Source: Rhodococcus sp. Leaf247
Lineage (GTDB): Bacteria; Actinomycetota; Actinomycetes; Mycobacteriales; Mycobacteriaceae
Direction: 5' to 3'
Assembly (NCBI RefSeq): GCF_001426185.1
Contig: NZ_LMRP01000004.1
Coordinates: 258,405-322,404 of the forward strand
DNA length: 64,000 bases
Both the position numbers and the translations under genes were made by a program. A model generated the notes under the pieces. It searched no databases, was not told the DNA's origin, and saw only the letters and a program-made list of their open reading frames with translations. Shown one piece after another: positions 25,532 to 33,665 of this stretch (the first letter of the stretch is position 1; every line of letters starts with the position of its first letter).

Positions 25532-27705
25532 GCGGACCCCGCCGGCCGCAGTGTGACGGGCACTCCGTTGAGAATCGCGTTGCCGGCGACGTTCTCGACG
25601 CGCGCGGGGTCGGTGATGTCGTTGACGCTCGGCCCGAGAACGGTCCGGGCGACGTCGAGTCGCACACCGTCGCGGTCGTGGCCGAATCCGTGCGGGATGC
25701 TGACCACGCCCACCATCATCGTCTCGCTGGCCGTCACGTCGATGCGCACGGTACCGGCGGCCGACGAGACGTCGACGGTGTCGCCGTCGGCGATTCCGAG
25801 TCGCGCGAGGTCGTCGGGATGAGCGAGCAGTCCGTGGCGCGGGCGACCCTTCACCAATCTCGGCGAATTGTGCATCCACGAGTTGTTGCTGCGGACGTGA
25901 CGACGCCCGATCAACACCAGGTCACCGTCTGCTCGCGGTGCTGCGGTCACCGTCGCACGGAGACGGTCGATGTCCGTGGTGACCACGTCGTGCATCAGCG
26001 AGATCCGCTTGGTACGCGTGAGCAGCTTGCCGGGGAGTCCGGGACGCAACGGCCCCAGATCCTGACCGTGCGGGTGCTTCCGGAGGGAGCGCATCGTGAC
26101 GCGGCCACGCGCCGCCAGGAGAAGCAGTTCGATGGTGCGCCCGGGGGACAACCGCGTCCGGACCTCGCGGACGACGGACGCTCGACCGAGGCGTCCCGCC
26201 GTACGGTCGCGCAGACTGCGGCGGCGCACCGCCGAGTACCGCAGTGTCAGGTCCCGGAAGATCTCCCAGTCATGCATCGCCCCGGCAGGTTTCGGCAGCA
26301 CAGCAGGATTGAACTTCGCGATGTTCCGCACCGCGAACGACGAGAAGATCAGGTCGTAGTGCTCGCGTTCGAGGGCTGTGGTGGACGGCAGGATGATGTC
26401 CGCGTGGCGCGAGGTCTCGTTGATGTAGATGTCGAACGACACCATGAAATCCAGTTCGCGGAACGCGGCGTCGAGTCGGGGGCCACCGGGCATGGACAGC
26501 ACCGGGTTACCCGAGGCGACCACCATCGCGCGCACGCGGCCGGGACCGTCGACCGTCATCTCGTCCACCAACGTGGACGCCGGTAGTTCTCCGCTGAACT
26601 CGGGAAGGTCGCGGACCCGACTGCGCCACTTGTCGAAGTGTCCGCGGCCGGTGATCTTGTTCGCGATGAGGTCGACCGCGGGATCGGTGAACAGAACGCC
26701 GCCGACACGATCGAGGTTGCCCGTGACGATGTTCAGGACGTGCACCGCCCACTGACAAACGGTGCCGTGCTGCTGCGTGGACACTCCCATGCGTCCGTAC
26801 ACCGCTGCCGAGTCGGCGGACGCGAGATCCCGTGCAAGAGAGCGGATGACATCCGCGTCGATGCCGGTGCGGGGCGCCACCGCCTCGGGCGTGAACGCAG
26901 CAACGGCCTCGGAGACGGCGTCCAGTCCGTCGACATATGCGGCAGGCGTCGCGGACCCGTCGGTGACGATCACGTTGACCAGGGCGAGCAACAGATAGGC
27001 GTCGGTGCCCGGCCGAACGAACAGATGCGTGTCGGCCACGTCCGCGGTCTCGGTGCGACGAGGATCGACCACCACCATCCGGCCACCGCGGGCGCGCAGC
27101 TCCTTCACCCGTTTGCCGAAGTCGGGCACCGTCATCATCGACCCGTTGGACGCCATCGGATTGGCGCCCAGGACGAGGAAGAACTGCGTGTTGTCGATGT
27201 CGGCGATCGGCTGTCGGAGCTGGTGACCGTAGAACAGCATGTTGGTCAGCTGGTGGGGGAGTTGGTCGAGCGACGTCGCGGAGTACCGGTTGCGAGTACG
27301 CAGCATCGACAGGAACGGGATGCCGTGTGTCATCGCACCGAGACTGTGCACGTTGGGATTACCGGCGTAGACCCCGACGGCGTCGGCACCGTGTTCCTCG
27401 CGGATGGCGGCGAGTCGACGTGCCACGATGTCGATCGCGTCCTTCCACTCCAACTCCCGCCACCCGGACTTCGTACGCTGCAGTGGCCGTCGAACCCGGT
27501 CGGGATCCTGGTGGATGTCCACCAGTGCTGTCGCCTTCGGGCAGATGTGACCGCGCGACAACGGGTCCTTCTTGTCTCCGCGGATCGACTGGACGCCCTC
27601 GTCGGTCACCGTGAATTCGAGGCCGCACATGGCTTCGCACAGAGTGCAGGTGCCGTGGGTGATGCGCGTGGTTCCTGCAGTGTCCGTATCGCTCGCGCTG
27701 GTCAT
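25444..27705 (-). CDS. Molybdopterin-dependent oxidoreductase, DMSO-reductase superfamily
   Basis: A 753-residue protein. An N-terminal iron-sulfur motif CTLCEAMCGLEF with a later GHICPK gives the Cx2Cx3C...C ligands of one 4Fe-4S cluster (about residues 20-62). The MGD-binding blocks include YAGNPNVHS, LVLGANPMASNGS, VVVDPRRTETADVAD, VASGNPVLSMPGG and NETSRHADIILPSTTALERE; the C-terminal domain has RPRHGLLAHPDDLARLGIADGDTV-type sequence ending SIPHGFGHD. No selenocysteine or His-Cys pair of formate dehydrogenases is seen at the active-site loop (YSATSLDQLPH), so the substrate is open. The last 30 or so residues are low-complexity read-through antisense to the EAL gene. ATG 27705 is chosen over GTG 27714 because GGGGAG precedes it. 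Confidence 0.85.
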   Translation of the reverse strand: MTSASDTDTAGTTRITHGTCTLCEAMCGLEFTVTDEGVQSIRGDKKDPLSRGHICPKATALVDIHQDPDRVRRPLQRTKSGWRELEWKDAIDIVARRLAAIREEHGADAVGVYAGNPNVHSLGAMTHGIPFLSMLRTRNRYSATSLDQLPHQLTNMLFYGHQLRQPIADIDNTQFFLVLGANPMASNGSMMTVPDFGKRVKELRARGGRMVVVDPRRTETADVADTHLFVRPGTDAYLLLALVNVIVTDGSATPAAYVDGLDAVSEAVAAFTPEAVAPRTGIDADVIRSLARDLASADSAAVYGRMGVSTQQHGTVCQWAVHVLNIVTGNLDRVGGVLFTDPAVDLIANKITGRGHFDKWRSRVRDLPEFSGELPASTLVDEMTVDGPGRVRAMVVASGNPVLSMPGGPRLDAAFRELDFMVSFDIYINETSRHADIILPSTTALEREHYDLIFSSFAVRNIAKFNPAVLPKPAGAMHDWEIFRDLTLRYSAVRRRSLRDRTAGRLGRASVVREVRTRLSPGRTIELLLLAARGRVTMRSLRKHPHGQDLGPLRPGLPGKLLTRTKRISLMHDVVTTDIDRLRATVTAAPRADGDLVLIGRRHVRSNNSWMHNSPRLVKGRPRHGLLAHPDDLARLGIADGDTVDVSSAAGTVRIDVTASETMMVGVVSIPHGFGHDRDGVRLDVARTVLGPSVNDITDPARVENVAGNAILNGVPVTLRPAGSAQSANRSISGDPSTSSAVNASSSTGGQMA

Positions 27706-27776
27706 TCTCCCCACGCTAGTCGCGCACGGCCGGAACCGAACCGAATCTGTGACGAGTGTGAATTACAGTCGGACAC

Positions 27777-28613
27777 GTGGTTACCGAGAACGTCTCCGAG
27801 TCTCTGTCCGCGCTCGACGAGTGGCCGGTGGCGGTGGTGTCGGCGGCCGTGATGGTGGATTCGGGCACCGAACGACGCGTCGTCGCCCGTCACGGAGATC
27901 GGGACCGCGTGCAGGAACTCGCATCGGTGACCAAACTGCTCGTCGCGTTCGCGGCTCTGGTGGCGGTGGAGGAGGGTGCGATCGAGCTGACCGATCCTGC
28001 CGGCCCGGACGGAGCGACGGTCGAGCATCTCCTCGCTCACGCATCCGGGGTGGGTTTCGACGACCGCACCCCATCGACGGCGCCCGGAACCAAGCGCATC
28101 TACTCCAGCGCGGGCTTCGAGATCCTCGCCGAGTACGTGGGGGAGCGCACCGGCATCGAGTTCCCGGACTACCTGGAGGCAGCGGTGCTGGAACCTCTCG
28201 GCATGTCCTCGACCGAGTTGCACGGATCCGCGGGCCACGGCGCCCGGTCGAGTCTGCGCGACCTCGAGGCGTTCGCGGCCGAACTGCTGTCCCCGACACT
28301 GATCGCACCCGAGACGCTCGCCGACGCCACGACCGTTCACTTCGACGGCCTCGCCGGAATCCTGCCGGGCTACGGACCGCAGCGACCCAACGACTGGGGG
28401 CTGGGCTTCGAGATCCGCGATCACAAATCGCCGCACTGGACCGGGAGCCGCAACTCGGCGCGCACGTTCGGCCATTTCGGTCAGGCGGGGACGTTCCTGT
28501 GGGTCGATCCGGAGGTGCGGGCGTCGTGCATCGTGCTGGCCGACAAACCGTTCGGAGCGTGGGCGAAGCCGGTGTGGACAGCGCTGGGGGACGTGGTGGT
28601 CGACTCCCTGTGA
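27777..28613 (+). CDS. Serine hydrolase of the class C beta-lactamase/penicillin-binding family
   Basis: A 278-residue protein. The nucleophile motif SVTK (SxxK) is near residue 51, with the usual following helix LLVAFAALVAVEEG. HLLAHASGVGFD, KRIYSSAGFEILAEYV (the YxS/YxN tyrosine) and HFGQAGTFLWVDPE (in place of KTG) complete the active site. There is no signal peptide, so it is probably cytoplasmic, like esterase or amidase members of the family. The GTG start at 27777 has no Shine-Dalgarno sequence. TACAGT (fitting TANNNT) lies about seven bases upstream, so a leaderless transcript is likely. It diverges from the oxidoreductase gene. Confidence 0.85.
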   Translation: MVTENVSESLSALDEWPVAVVSAAVMVDSGTERRVVARHGDRDRVQELASVTKLLVAFAALVAVEEGAIELTDPAGPDGATVEHLLAHASGVGFDDRTPSTAPGTKRIYSSAGFEILAEYVGERTGIEFPDYLEAAVLEPLGMSSTELHGSAGHGARSSLRDLEAFAAELLSPTLIAPETLADATTVHFDGLAGILPGYGPQRPNDWGLGFEIRDHKSPHWTGSRNSARTFGHFGQAGTFLWVDPEVRASCIVLADKPFGAWAKPVWTALGDVVVDSL

Positions 28614-28679
28614 CCTCCGCGGCCCCGGTCGTGCCGGAAATGTCGCACGACACGCCGCCGAAGCACATTCGACACACCG

Positions 28680-28740
28680 ATCGACTGGTGTAACAGGGGT
28701 AACTCGAGGCACACTGGTAAGCAGCCGTACACCAGTCGAT
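28680..28740 (+). repeat. 13-bp perfect inverted repeat upstream of DUF3145 gene
   Basis: ATCGACTGGTGTA at 28680-28692 and its exact complement TACACCAGTCGAT at 28728-28740, separated by 35 bases that contain a further partial copy (CACTGGT). It lies 49 bases before the DUF3145 start, where an operator or a leader stem would be expected. Confidence 0.65.
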
Positions 28741-28788
28741 TCGTCAGGCCGTTGGGGAAGACGTCCCTCGTCGAAGCTGGAGGCAACG

Positions 28789-29292
28789 GTGAACGCACTG
28801 AATCAATTCGCGGACGCGACAACGGGTGTCGTCTACATTCACTCGTCGCCGGCCGCGCTGTGCCCGCACGTCGAATGGGCGCTGTCCGATGCGCTCGACT
28901 GCCGAGCGAATCTGAAGTGGACCGCGCAGCCCGCATTCGACGGTCAACTGCGGGCAACCACCAACTGGACCGGTCCCGTGGGCACCGGTGCCCGGTTGGC
29001 CAGCGTGCTGCGCTCGTGGCAGATGCTGCGCTTCGAGGTGACCGAGGACCCCAGTGAAGGGGTCGACGGCGAGCGCTTCGCGCACGTCCCCGGTCTCGGA
29101 CTGTGGCACGGCGCGACCAGCGCCAACGGTGACGTGATGGTGGGCGAGCAGCGCCTGAAGTCGATCCTGGAGCAGAGCCGCGGCGACGTGTACGCGCAGC
29201 TCGATCACGTACTCGGGACCGCCTGGGACGACGAACTCGAACAGTTCCGACTCGGTGGAGTCGGCGGAGAGGTCACCTGGCTCGCGAGCTAG
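28789..29292 (+). CDS. DUF3145 family protein
   Basis: A 167-residue soluble protein conserved across actinobacteria (PF11343). Recognisable segments are GVVYIHSSPAALCPHVEWAL at the N-terminus, NWTGPVGTGARLASVLRSW in the middle and LGTAWDDELEQFRLGG near the end. No function is established. Its length is the family norm. The start is a GTG at 28789 with AGG eight bases upstream; the conserved ALNQF and ATTGVVYIHS words follow directly. A perfect 13-bp inverted repeat lies in its upstream region. It converges with accD6, the stops being 16 bases apart, with no clear terminator hairpin in between. Confidence 0.88.
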   Translation: MNALNQFADATTGVVYIHSSPAALCPHVEWALSDALDCRANLKWTAQPAFDGQLRATTNWTGPVGTGARLASVLRSWQMLRFEVTEDPSEGVDGERFAHVPGLGLWHGATSANGDVMVGEQRLKSILEQSRGDVYAQLDHVLGTAWDDELEQFRLGGVGGEVTWLAS

Positions 29293-29308
29293 ATGGGCCC
29301 TCCGCCAC

Positions 29309-30742
29309 TCAGAGCGGGATGTTCTTGTGGCGTCCACGACGCGCGGGAGCGTCTGCCAGCGCGCGGGTCAGAGTGCTGCGCGTGGCGGACGGGTCGATGA
29401 TCGCGTCGACGACACCGATGCCGACTGCGCGTTCGACACCACCGGCAATGGCCTCGTGCTCGGCGGTCAAGCGGTCGTGCAGCGCCTCACGCTCGTGATC
29501 CGGCGCGGCGGCGAGAGCCTTCTTGTGGAGGATGCCCACGGCCGCCTTGGCGCCCATGACGGCGACCTCGGACTCGGGCCAGGCGAACACCGCGGTGGCG
29601 CCGAGCGCCCGTGAATTCATCGCGATGTAGGCGCCGCCGTAGATCTTCCGCGTCACCAGGGTCACGCGGGGCACGGTGGCCTCGGCGAACGCGTGCAGCA
29701 ACTTCGCGCCGCGTCGGACGACGCCCTCCCACTCCATGCTGACGCCCGGAAGGTAGCCGGGTACGTCGACGACGACGACGAGCGGAATGCCGAACGCGTC
29801 GCAGAGCCGGACGAACCGTGCTGCCTTCTCCGCGGACTCCGAGTTGAGGCAGCCACCGAGGCGGATCGGGTTGTTGGCGATCACACCGACCGTACGACCG
29901 CCGAGCCGACCCATGCCGGTGACGATGCTGCGAGCCCACCCGCCCTGGAACTCCTCGAACGACGATTCGCCCTCGACGTTGTCCAGCAGCTCGTGGATGA
30001 CGGGATGGACGTCGTAGGCCCGACGGTTCGACGCAGGAAGGAGCGCCTTCAGGTCGGTGTCGCCGTGCTGCGCGGCGGCGAGGTCGAACTCTCCCTGCTC
30101 GCTGAACATCGACACCAGCCGACGTCCGCGGGCCAGTGCGTCCAGCTCGTCGTCGGCGACGATGTGGCAGACACCGGACTTGCGGTAGTGGGTGGCCGGG
30201 CCACCGAGCGACTCCATGTCGACCTGTTCGCCGGTGACACTGCGCACCACGTCGGGACCCGTGACGAACACGCGGCCTTCGGGCGCCATGATGACGACGT
30301 CGGTCAGTGCGGGGCCGTAGGCGGCGCCGCCGGCAGCGAAGCCGAGGACCACGGAGATCTGCGGAACGGTGCCGGATGCGCGGACCATCGCTTCGAAGAC
30401 GAGACCCACGGCGTGCAGTGCCTCCACACCTTCCGCGAGACGCGCGCCGCCCGAGTGCCAGATGCCCACGATGGGCGCCTCGATCTCGAGTGCGGCGTCG
30501 ATCGCCGAGACGATGTGCTTGCAGCCGTCGACTCCCATGGCGCCGCCCATGACGGTGGCATCGGAGCAGTAGGCGATGGTGCGGACTCCGTCGATCTCAC
30601 CGGACGCGGCCAGCACACCGGACTTGTCACGGTCGTGCAGCGGGGTGGTGGTACCGGAGTCGAAAAGCTTCTCGAGCCTGCCGAGTGGGTCGCGCGGATC
30701 GCGCGAGGACGTGGAGCGGGTGTTCGGAGCGAGGACGGTCAT
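29309..30742 (-). CDS. accD6: Acyl-CoA carboxylase carboxyltransferase subunit AccD6
   Basis: A 477-residue biotin-dependent carboxyltransferase, the beta subunit that transfers carboxyl from biotin to acetyl-CoA (or propionyl-CoA) to give malonyl-CoA for FAS-I and FAS-II. Oxyanion-hole and CoA segments include GIWHSGGARLAEGVEALHAV, LGFAAGGAAYGPALTD, GGPATHYRKSGVCH, GVIANNPIRLGGCLNSESAE, VDVPGYLPGVSMEWEG and TRKIYGGAYIAMNSRALGA. The biotin carboxylase/BCCP partner (AccA3 type) is not in the window. Position as the last gene of the fabD-acpM-kasA run matches M. tuberculosis Rv2247. The gap of 105 bases after kasA gives room for its own ribosome site; GAAGGGGAAA sequence precedes the ATG. Confidence 0.93.
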   Translation of the reverse strand: MTVLAPNTRSTSSRDPRDPLGRLEKLFDSGTTTPLHDRDKSGVLAASGEIDGVRTIAYCSDATVMGGAMGVDGCKHIVSAIDAALEIEAPIVGIWHSGGARLAEGVEALHAVGLVFEAMVRASGTVPQISVVLGFAAGGAAYGPALTDVVIMAPEGRVFVTGPDVVRSVTGEQVDMESLGGPATHYRKSGVCHIVADDELDALARGRRLVSMFSEQGEFDLAAAQHGDTDLKALLPASNRRAYDVHPVIHELLDNVEGESSFEEFQGGWARSIVTGMGRLGGRTVGVIANNPIRLGGCLNSESAEKAARFVRLCDAFGIPLVVVVDVPGYLPGVSMEWEGVVRRGAKLLHAFAEATVPRVTLVTRKIYGGAYIAMNSRALGATAVFAWPESEVAVMGAKAAVGILHKKALAAAPDHEREALHDRLTAEHEAIAGGVERAVGIGVVDAIIDPSATRSTLTRALADAPARRGRHKNIPL

Positions 30743-30847
30743 CGAATTTCCCCTTCTGCTGCCGCTCCCGGCAGGGGAGTGGTGGTGCGAACGGAGATCC
30801 GGCGACGAGGCCGCCGGATCTCCGCTGTGACGCGGTGTGGTGCCCGG

Positions 30848-32110
30848 TCAGTGACGACCGAAGGCGAGCGCAACGTTGTGCCCACCGAAACCGAACGAGT
30901 TGTTCAGTGCGTACTCGATCTCGCCGCGACGGGCTTCGCCCTTGACGACATCGAGGTCGATCTCCGGATCCTGGTTGTCCAGGTTCAGCGTGGGCGGAAC
31001 GATCCCGTCCCGGATGCTGAGCACTGTCAGGATCGACTCGAGGGCGCCGACAGCGCCGATCGAGTGCCCGAGGGCCGACTTCGGTGCGTACACCGAGGCA
31101 TGGTTGCCCACCGCAGCGTTGATCGCGGTGGCCTCGGCCGTGTCCCCGATCGGCGTCGCGGTCGCGTGGGCATTCACGTGAGTGATGTCCTGAGCGGTGA
31201 GTCCGGCCGTCTCGATCGCGCGACGCATCGCGCGAGCTGCACCGGAGCCCGACGGGTCGGGAGCCACGAGGTGGTACCCGTCCGAGGTGATTCCGGCGCC
31301 GAGGAGACGAGCGTGGATCGTCGCTCCGCGTGCCAGTGCATGTTCTTCCGACTCGATGACCATGAGTGCACCCGACTCGCCGAAGACGAAGCCGTCGCGG
31401 TCCTTGTCGAACGGCCGCGAGGCCGCCGTCGGATCGTCGTTGCGTGTGCTCATGGCGCGCATCATCGAGAACGCCGCGATCGGAACCGCGTCGATATGTC
31501 CCTCGACTCCACCCGTGACCATGATGTCCGCGTCGCCCATGACGATCATCCGCCATGCGTGAGCGATCGCTTCCGATCCCGACGAGCATGCCGACACCGG
31601 TGTGATGACACCGGCGCGAGCACCCAGGTCGAGCCCGACCACAGCCGACGGTCCGTTCGGCATGATCATCTGTACGGAGAGGGGAGAAACCTTGCGGTAT
31701 CCGCCTTCACGCATCTTCTTGTCGGCTTCGAGCAGTGCATCTCCGCCGCCCAGGCCGGTGCCGATGGACACGCCGAGACGCTCCGAGTCGACCTCGGGGC
31801 TACCGGCGTTCTTCCACACCTCCTTGCCCAGGACGTACGCCATCTGCTCGACGTAACTCATACGACGCTGCTCGACTCGCGACAGAAGAGTCGACGGGTT
31901 GACGGCCAGATGGCCGCCGATACGAACCGGAAGATCGAACTCGGTGATGAAGTCATCCTCGAGTACGTCGATACCGCTCTCTCCGTTCAGCAGTCCCTTC
32001 CACGTTGCATCGACGTCACCGGCGATGGAGGTCGTGACCGCCATGCTGGTCACGACGACGTTGCGGAAGCCCCCATTGGCTGTGCTCGGCGTGGTCACGG
32101 TCGTGCTCAC
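30848..32110 (-). CDS. kasA: Beta-ketoacyl-ACP synthase KasA
   Basis: A 420-residue type II ketosynthase that condenses malonyl-AcpM with growing acyl-AcpM in FAS-II, building the meromycolate chain. C175 in [11 protein letters not shown] is the acyl nucleophile. [14 protein letters not shown] supplies one catalytic His, and [12 protein letters not shown] the Lys and second His. [14 protein letters not shown] is the conserved end. The GTG start overlaps the acpM stop as GTGA. The mycobacterial operon carries a second ketosynthase (KasB) after KasA; here accD6 follows directly, so chain extension must depend on this enzyme or on a copy elsewhere. FabF of ordinary FAS-II is the alternative name. 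Confidence 0.93.
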   Translation of the reverse strand: MSTTVTTPSTANGGFRNVVVTSMAVTTSIAGDVDATWKGLLNGESGIDVLEDDFITEFDLPVRIGGHLAVNPSTLLSRVEQRRMSYVEQMAYVLGKEVWKNAGSPEVDSERLGVSIGTGLGGGDALLEADKKMREGGYRKVSPLSVQMIMPNGPSAVVGLDLGARAGVITPVSACSSGSEAIAHAWRMIVMGDADIMVTGGVEGHIDAVPIAAFSMMRAMSTRNDDPTAASRPFDKDRDGFVFGESGALMVIESEEHALARGATIHARLLGAGITSDGYHLVAPDPSGSGAARAMRRAIETAGLTAQDITHVNAHATATPIGDTAEATAINAAVGNHASVYAPKSALGHSIGAVGALESILTVLSIRDGIVPPTLNLDNQDPEIDLDVVKGEARRGEIEYALNNSFGFGGHNVALAFGRH

Positions 32111-32418
32111 TCGCCTGCGGAGTCGCTCTGGTTGTCGAGCTTCGCCTTGATGGCCTCGGCGGCTTCAGGGTTCTCCGACTCGAGCTTCTGGATGTAGTTC
32201 ACTGCGTCACCGACGGTGCGGAGGCTGGCGAGATCCTCGTCGGGGATCTTGACGCCGTACTTGTCCTCGGTCTGAACGGCGATCTCGACCATGGAGAGGG
32301 AGTCGATGTCCAGGTCGTCGACGAACGACTTCTCGAGGGTCACCTCGGACGGCTCGATGCCGGTGACCTCTTCGATGATCTCGGCGAGTCCGGCGATGAG
32401 TTCTTCCTGCGTGGCCAC
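32107..32418 (-). CDS. acpM: Meromycolate acyl carrier protein AcpM
   Basis: A 103-residue acyl carrier protein. S40 in [15 protein letters not shown] is the 4'-phosphopantetheine attachment site; the flanking acidic helix is the recognition surface for FabD and KasA. The C-terminus extends beyond the usual 80 residues ([20 protein letters not shown]), the tail that distinguishes mycobacterial-type AcpM. The GTG at 32418 has GGGAG seven bases upstream; a longer frame to 32451 has no ribosome site. The stop overlaps the kasA start. It is separated from fabD by an unusual 201-base gap with tandem hairpins, which might set its level above that of fabD. Confidence 0.93.
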   Translation of the reverse strand: MATQEELIAGLAEIIEEVTGIEPSEVTLEKSFVDDLDIDSLSMVEIAVQTEDKYGVKIPDEDLASLRTVGDAVNYIQKLESENPEAAEAIKAKLDNQSDSAGE

Positions 32419-32451
32419 GGAGTGGCTCCCTTCGTGTAAGAAACGGTGCAC

Positions 32452-32566
32452 CCGGCGCCGATGGAGGCGCCGGTGTCGTATTCGAATGCTGACTCGACGA
32501 ACGCATGTCCGGCGAGCTCGGGCCGGTTACGAACCGGCCCAGTCCACCGCCCGTGAGGCGGTGGAC
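32452..32566 (-). repeat. Three perfect tandem hairpins between fabD and acpM
   Basis: CCGGCGCC/GGCGCCGG (32452-32473, 6-base loop), GGGCCGGTT/AACCGGCCC (32520-32540, loop ACG) and GTCCACCGCC/GGCGGTGGAC (32542-32566, loop CGTGA). All stems are perfect, and a weaker fourth hairpin (GCCCC/GGGGC) lies at about 32583-32600. In the transcript they sit between the fabD stop and the acpM ribosome site, so they could form an attenuator, a processing site or a stability element. Confidence 0.6.
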
Positions 32567-32619
32567 AGTGCGCAGCCGCGAGCCCCGCCGTAGAGGGGCC
32601 CGAGGTTGCGCGCAGTAAC

Positions 32620-33537
32620 CTAACCGACCGATACCGGGGCGGTGAGGCCGGAGACGTCCTCCGGAGTCTTGAGGGCCGTGGTCGGTGTGCCGCGCATCTC
32701 GCGCTTGGCAATCCCGACCAACGTGCCGGCAGGCGGCAGCTCGACGATCGAGGTCACCTCGGACGTACGCATGGTGGCGGTGCACAGATCCCAGCGCACG
32801 GGGCGGGTGACCTGAGCGACCATCTTCTCGAGTGCGTCGGCTCCCGACGTGACTTCCCGGCCGTCCGAGTTGGACAGCAGGCGCCGCTTCGGATCCTTCG
32901 GGGTGATCGACGCAGCGGCCTCGACGACGGCGTCCTGTGCCGACGCCATGAAGCGCGTGTGGAACGCGCCGGCGACGGGCAGGGCGCGAACCCGTGCCTT
33001 CTCGGGCGGGTTCGCGGCGAGCTCCGCGAGGTCGGTCAGCAGGCCGGCGGCGACGATCTGGCCCGCCGCATTGCGGTTGGCCGCTTCGAGGCCGAGTTCG
33101 GTGAGACGTTCGAGAACAGCGTCCTCGTCGCCACCGAGAACGGCGGACATGCCGGTCGGGGCGAGTGCGCACGCCTTGGCCATCGCGGCGCCGCGGATCG
33201 CGGCGAGTGCGACTGCCTGGTCGGCCGTGATGACTCCTGCCACCGCGGCAGCGGCGAGCTCGCCCACGGAGTGACCCGCGACGACGAGGTTCTCGGGGAG
33301 ACCGTGCGTGCGCTCGATCTCCTCGAAGGCGAGGAGAGCGGCAGCCACGACGAGCGGCTGGGTCACAGCGGTGTCGGTGATCTCCTCCGCCGTGGCGGTG
33401 GTTCCGAGCCGCGTCAGGTCCAGGCCCGACGCCTGGGACCAGAGGGCGAGACGATCCGCGGCGCCGGGAAGGGCGAGCCACGGTACGAGCATGCCGGGTG
33501 TCTGAGAGCCCTGTCCGGGCGAAAGTACTGCGATCAC
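32620..33537 (-). CDS. fabD: Malonyl-CoA:ACP transacylase FabD
   Basis: A 305-residue enzyme that loads malonate from CoA onto AcpM for FAS-II. LSPGQGSQTPGML is the N-terminal glycine-rich signature; VVAGHSVGELAAAAVAG contains the GHSxG nucleophile serine near residue 93; AGAFHTRFMASA holds the catalytic histidine. The GTG at 33537 (VIAVLSPGQG) matches where homologues begin; the frame extends to 33600 but with no better signal, and the ribosome site is weak. First gene of the mycolate run, 128 bases after mabR; a TTTGT/ACAAA repeat in that gap is a candidate MabR operator. Confidence 0.93.
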   Translation of the reverse strand: MIAVLSPGQGSQTPGMLVPWLALPGAADRLALWSQASGLDLTRLGTTATAEEITDTAVTQPLVVAAALLAFEEIERTHGLPENLVVAGHSVGELAAAAVAGVITADQAVALAAIRGAAMAKACALAPTGMSAVLGGDEDAVLERLTELGLEAANRNAAGQIVAAGLLTDLAELAANPPEKARVRALPVAGAFHTRFMASAQDAVVEAAASITPKDPKRRLLSNSDGREVTSGADALEKMVAQVTRPVRWDLCTATMRTSEVTSIVELPPAGTLVGIAKREMRGTPTTALKTPEDVSGLTAPVSVG

Positions 33538-33604
33538 GGAACTAAGAAAACACTGTGAAGGCCTCCTGAGTAGATGTCCTACGCGATGAACCTTCGGCAC
33601 CGTA

Positions 33605-33623
33605 TTTGTCAGAACCCTACAAA
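33605..33623 (-). promoter_or_regulatory. Candidate MabR operator upstream of fabD
   Basis: An inverted repeat TTTGT-N9-ACAAA, 68-86 bases before the fabD start and 43 bases past the mabR stop. MabR binds an AT-rich inverted repeat in the mycobacterial fasII promoter; exact equivalence is not verified. A short AT-rich patch in otherwise high-GC DNA makes it stand out. Confidence 0.45.
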
Positions 33624-33665
33624 CGCCCTGCAGGATGCCTCTGATCGCTCCGGGCGCAAGAACCG

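Noticed and set aside
25444-27714. Formate dehydrogenase (FdhF) as the name for the molybdopterin enzyme
   Set aside because: The active-site loop shows no selenocysteine or cysteine followed by glycine in the expected place, so a substrate-neutral name is safer.
29693-32197. 834-residue plus-strand ORF across accD6 and kasA
   Set aside because: Antisense shadow; it spans two genes and an intergenic gap with no start signal.
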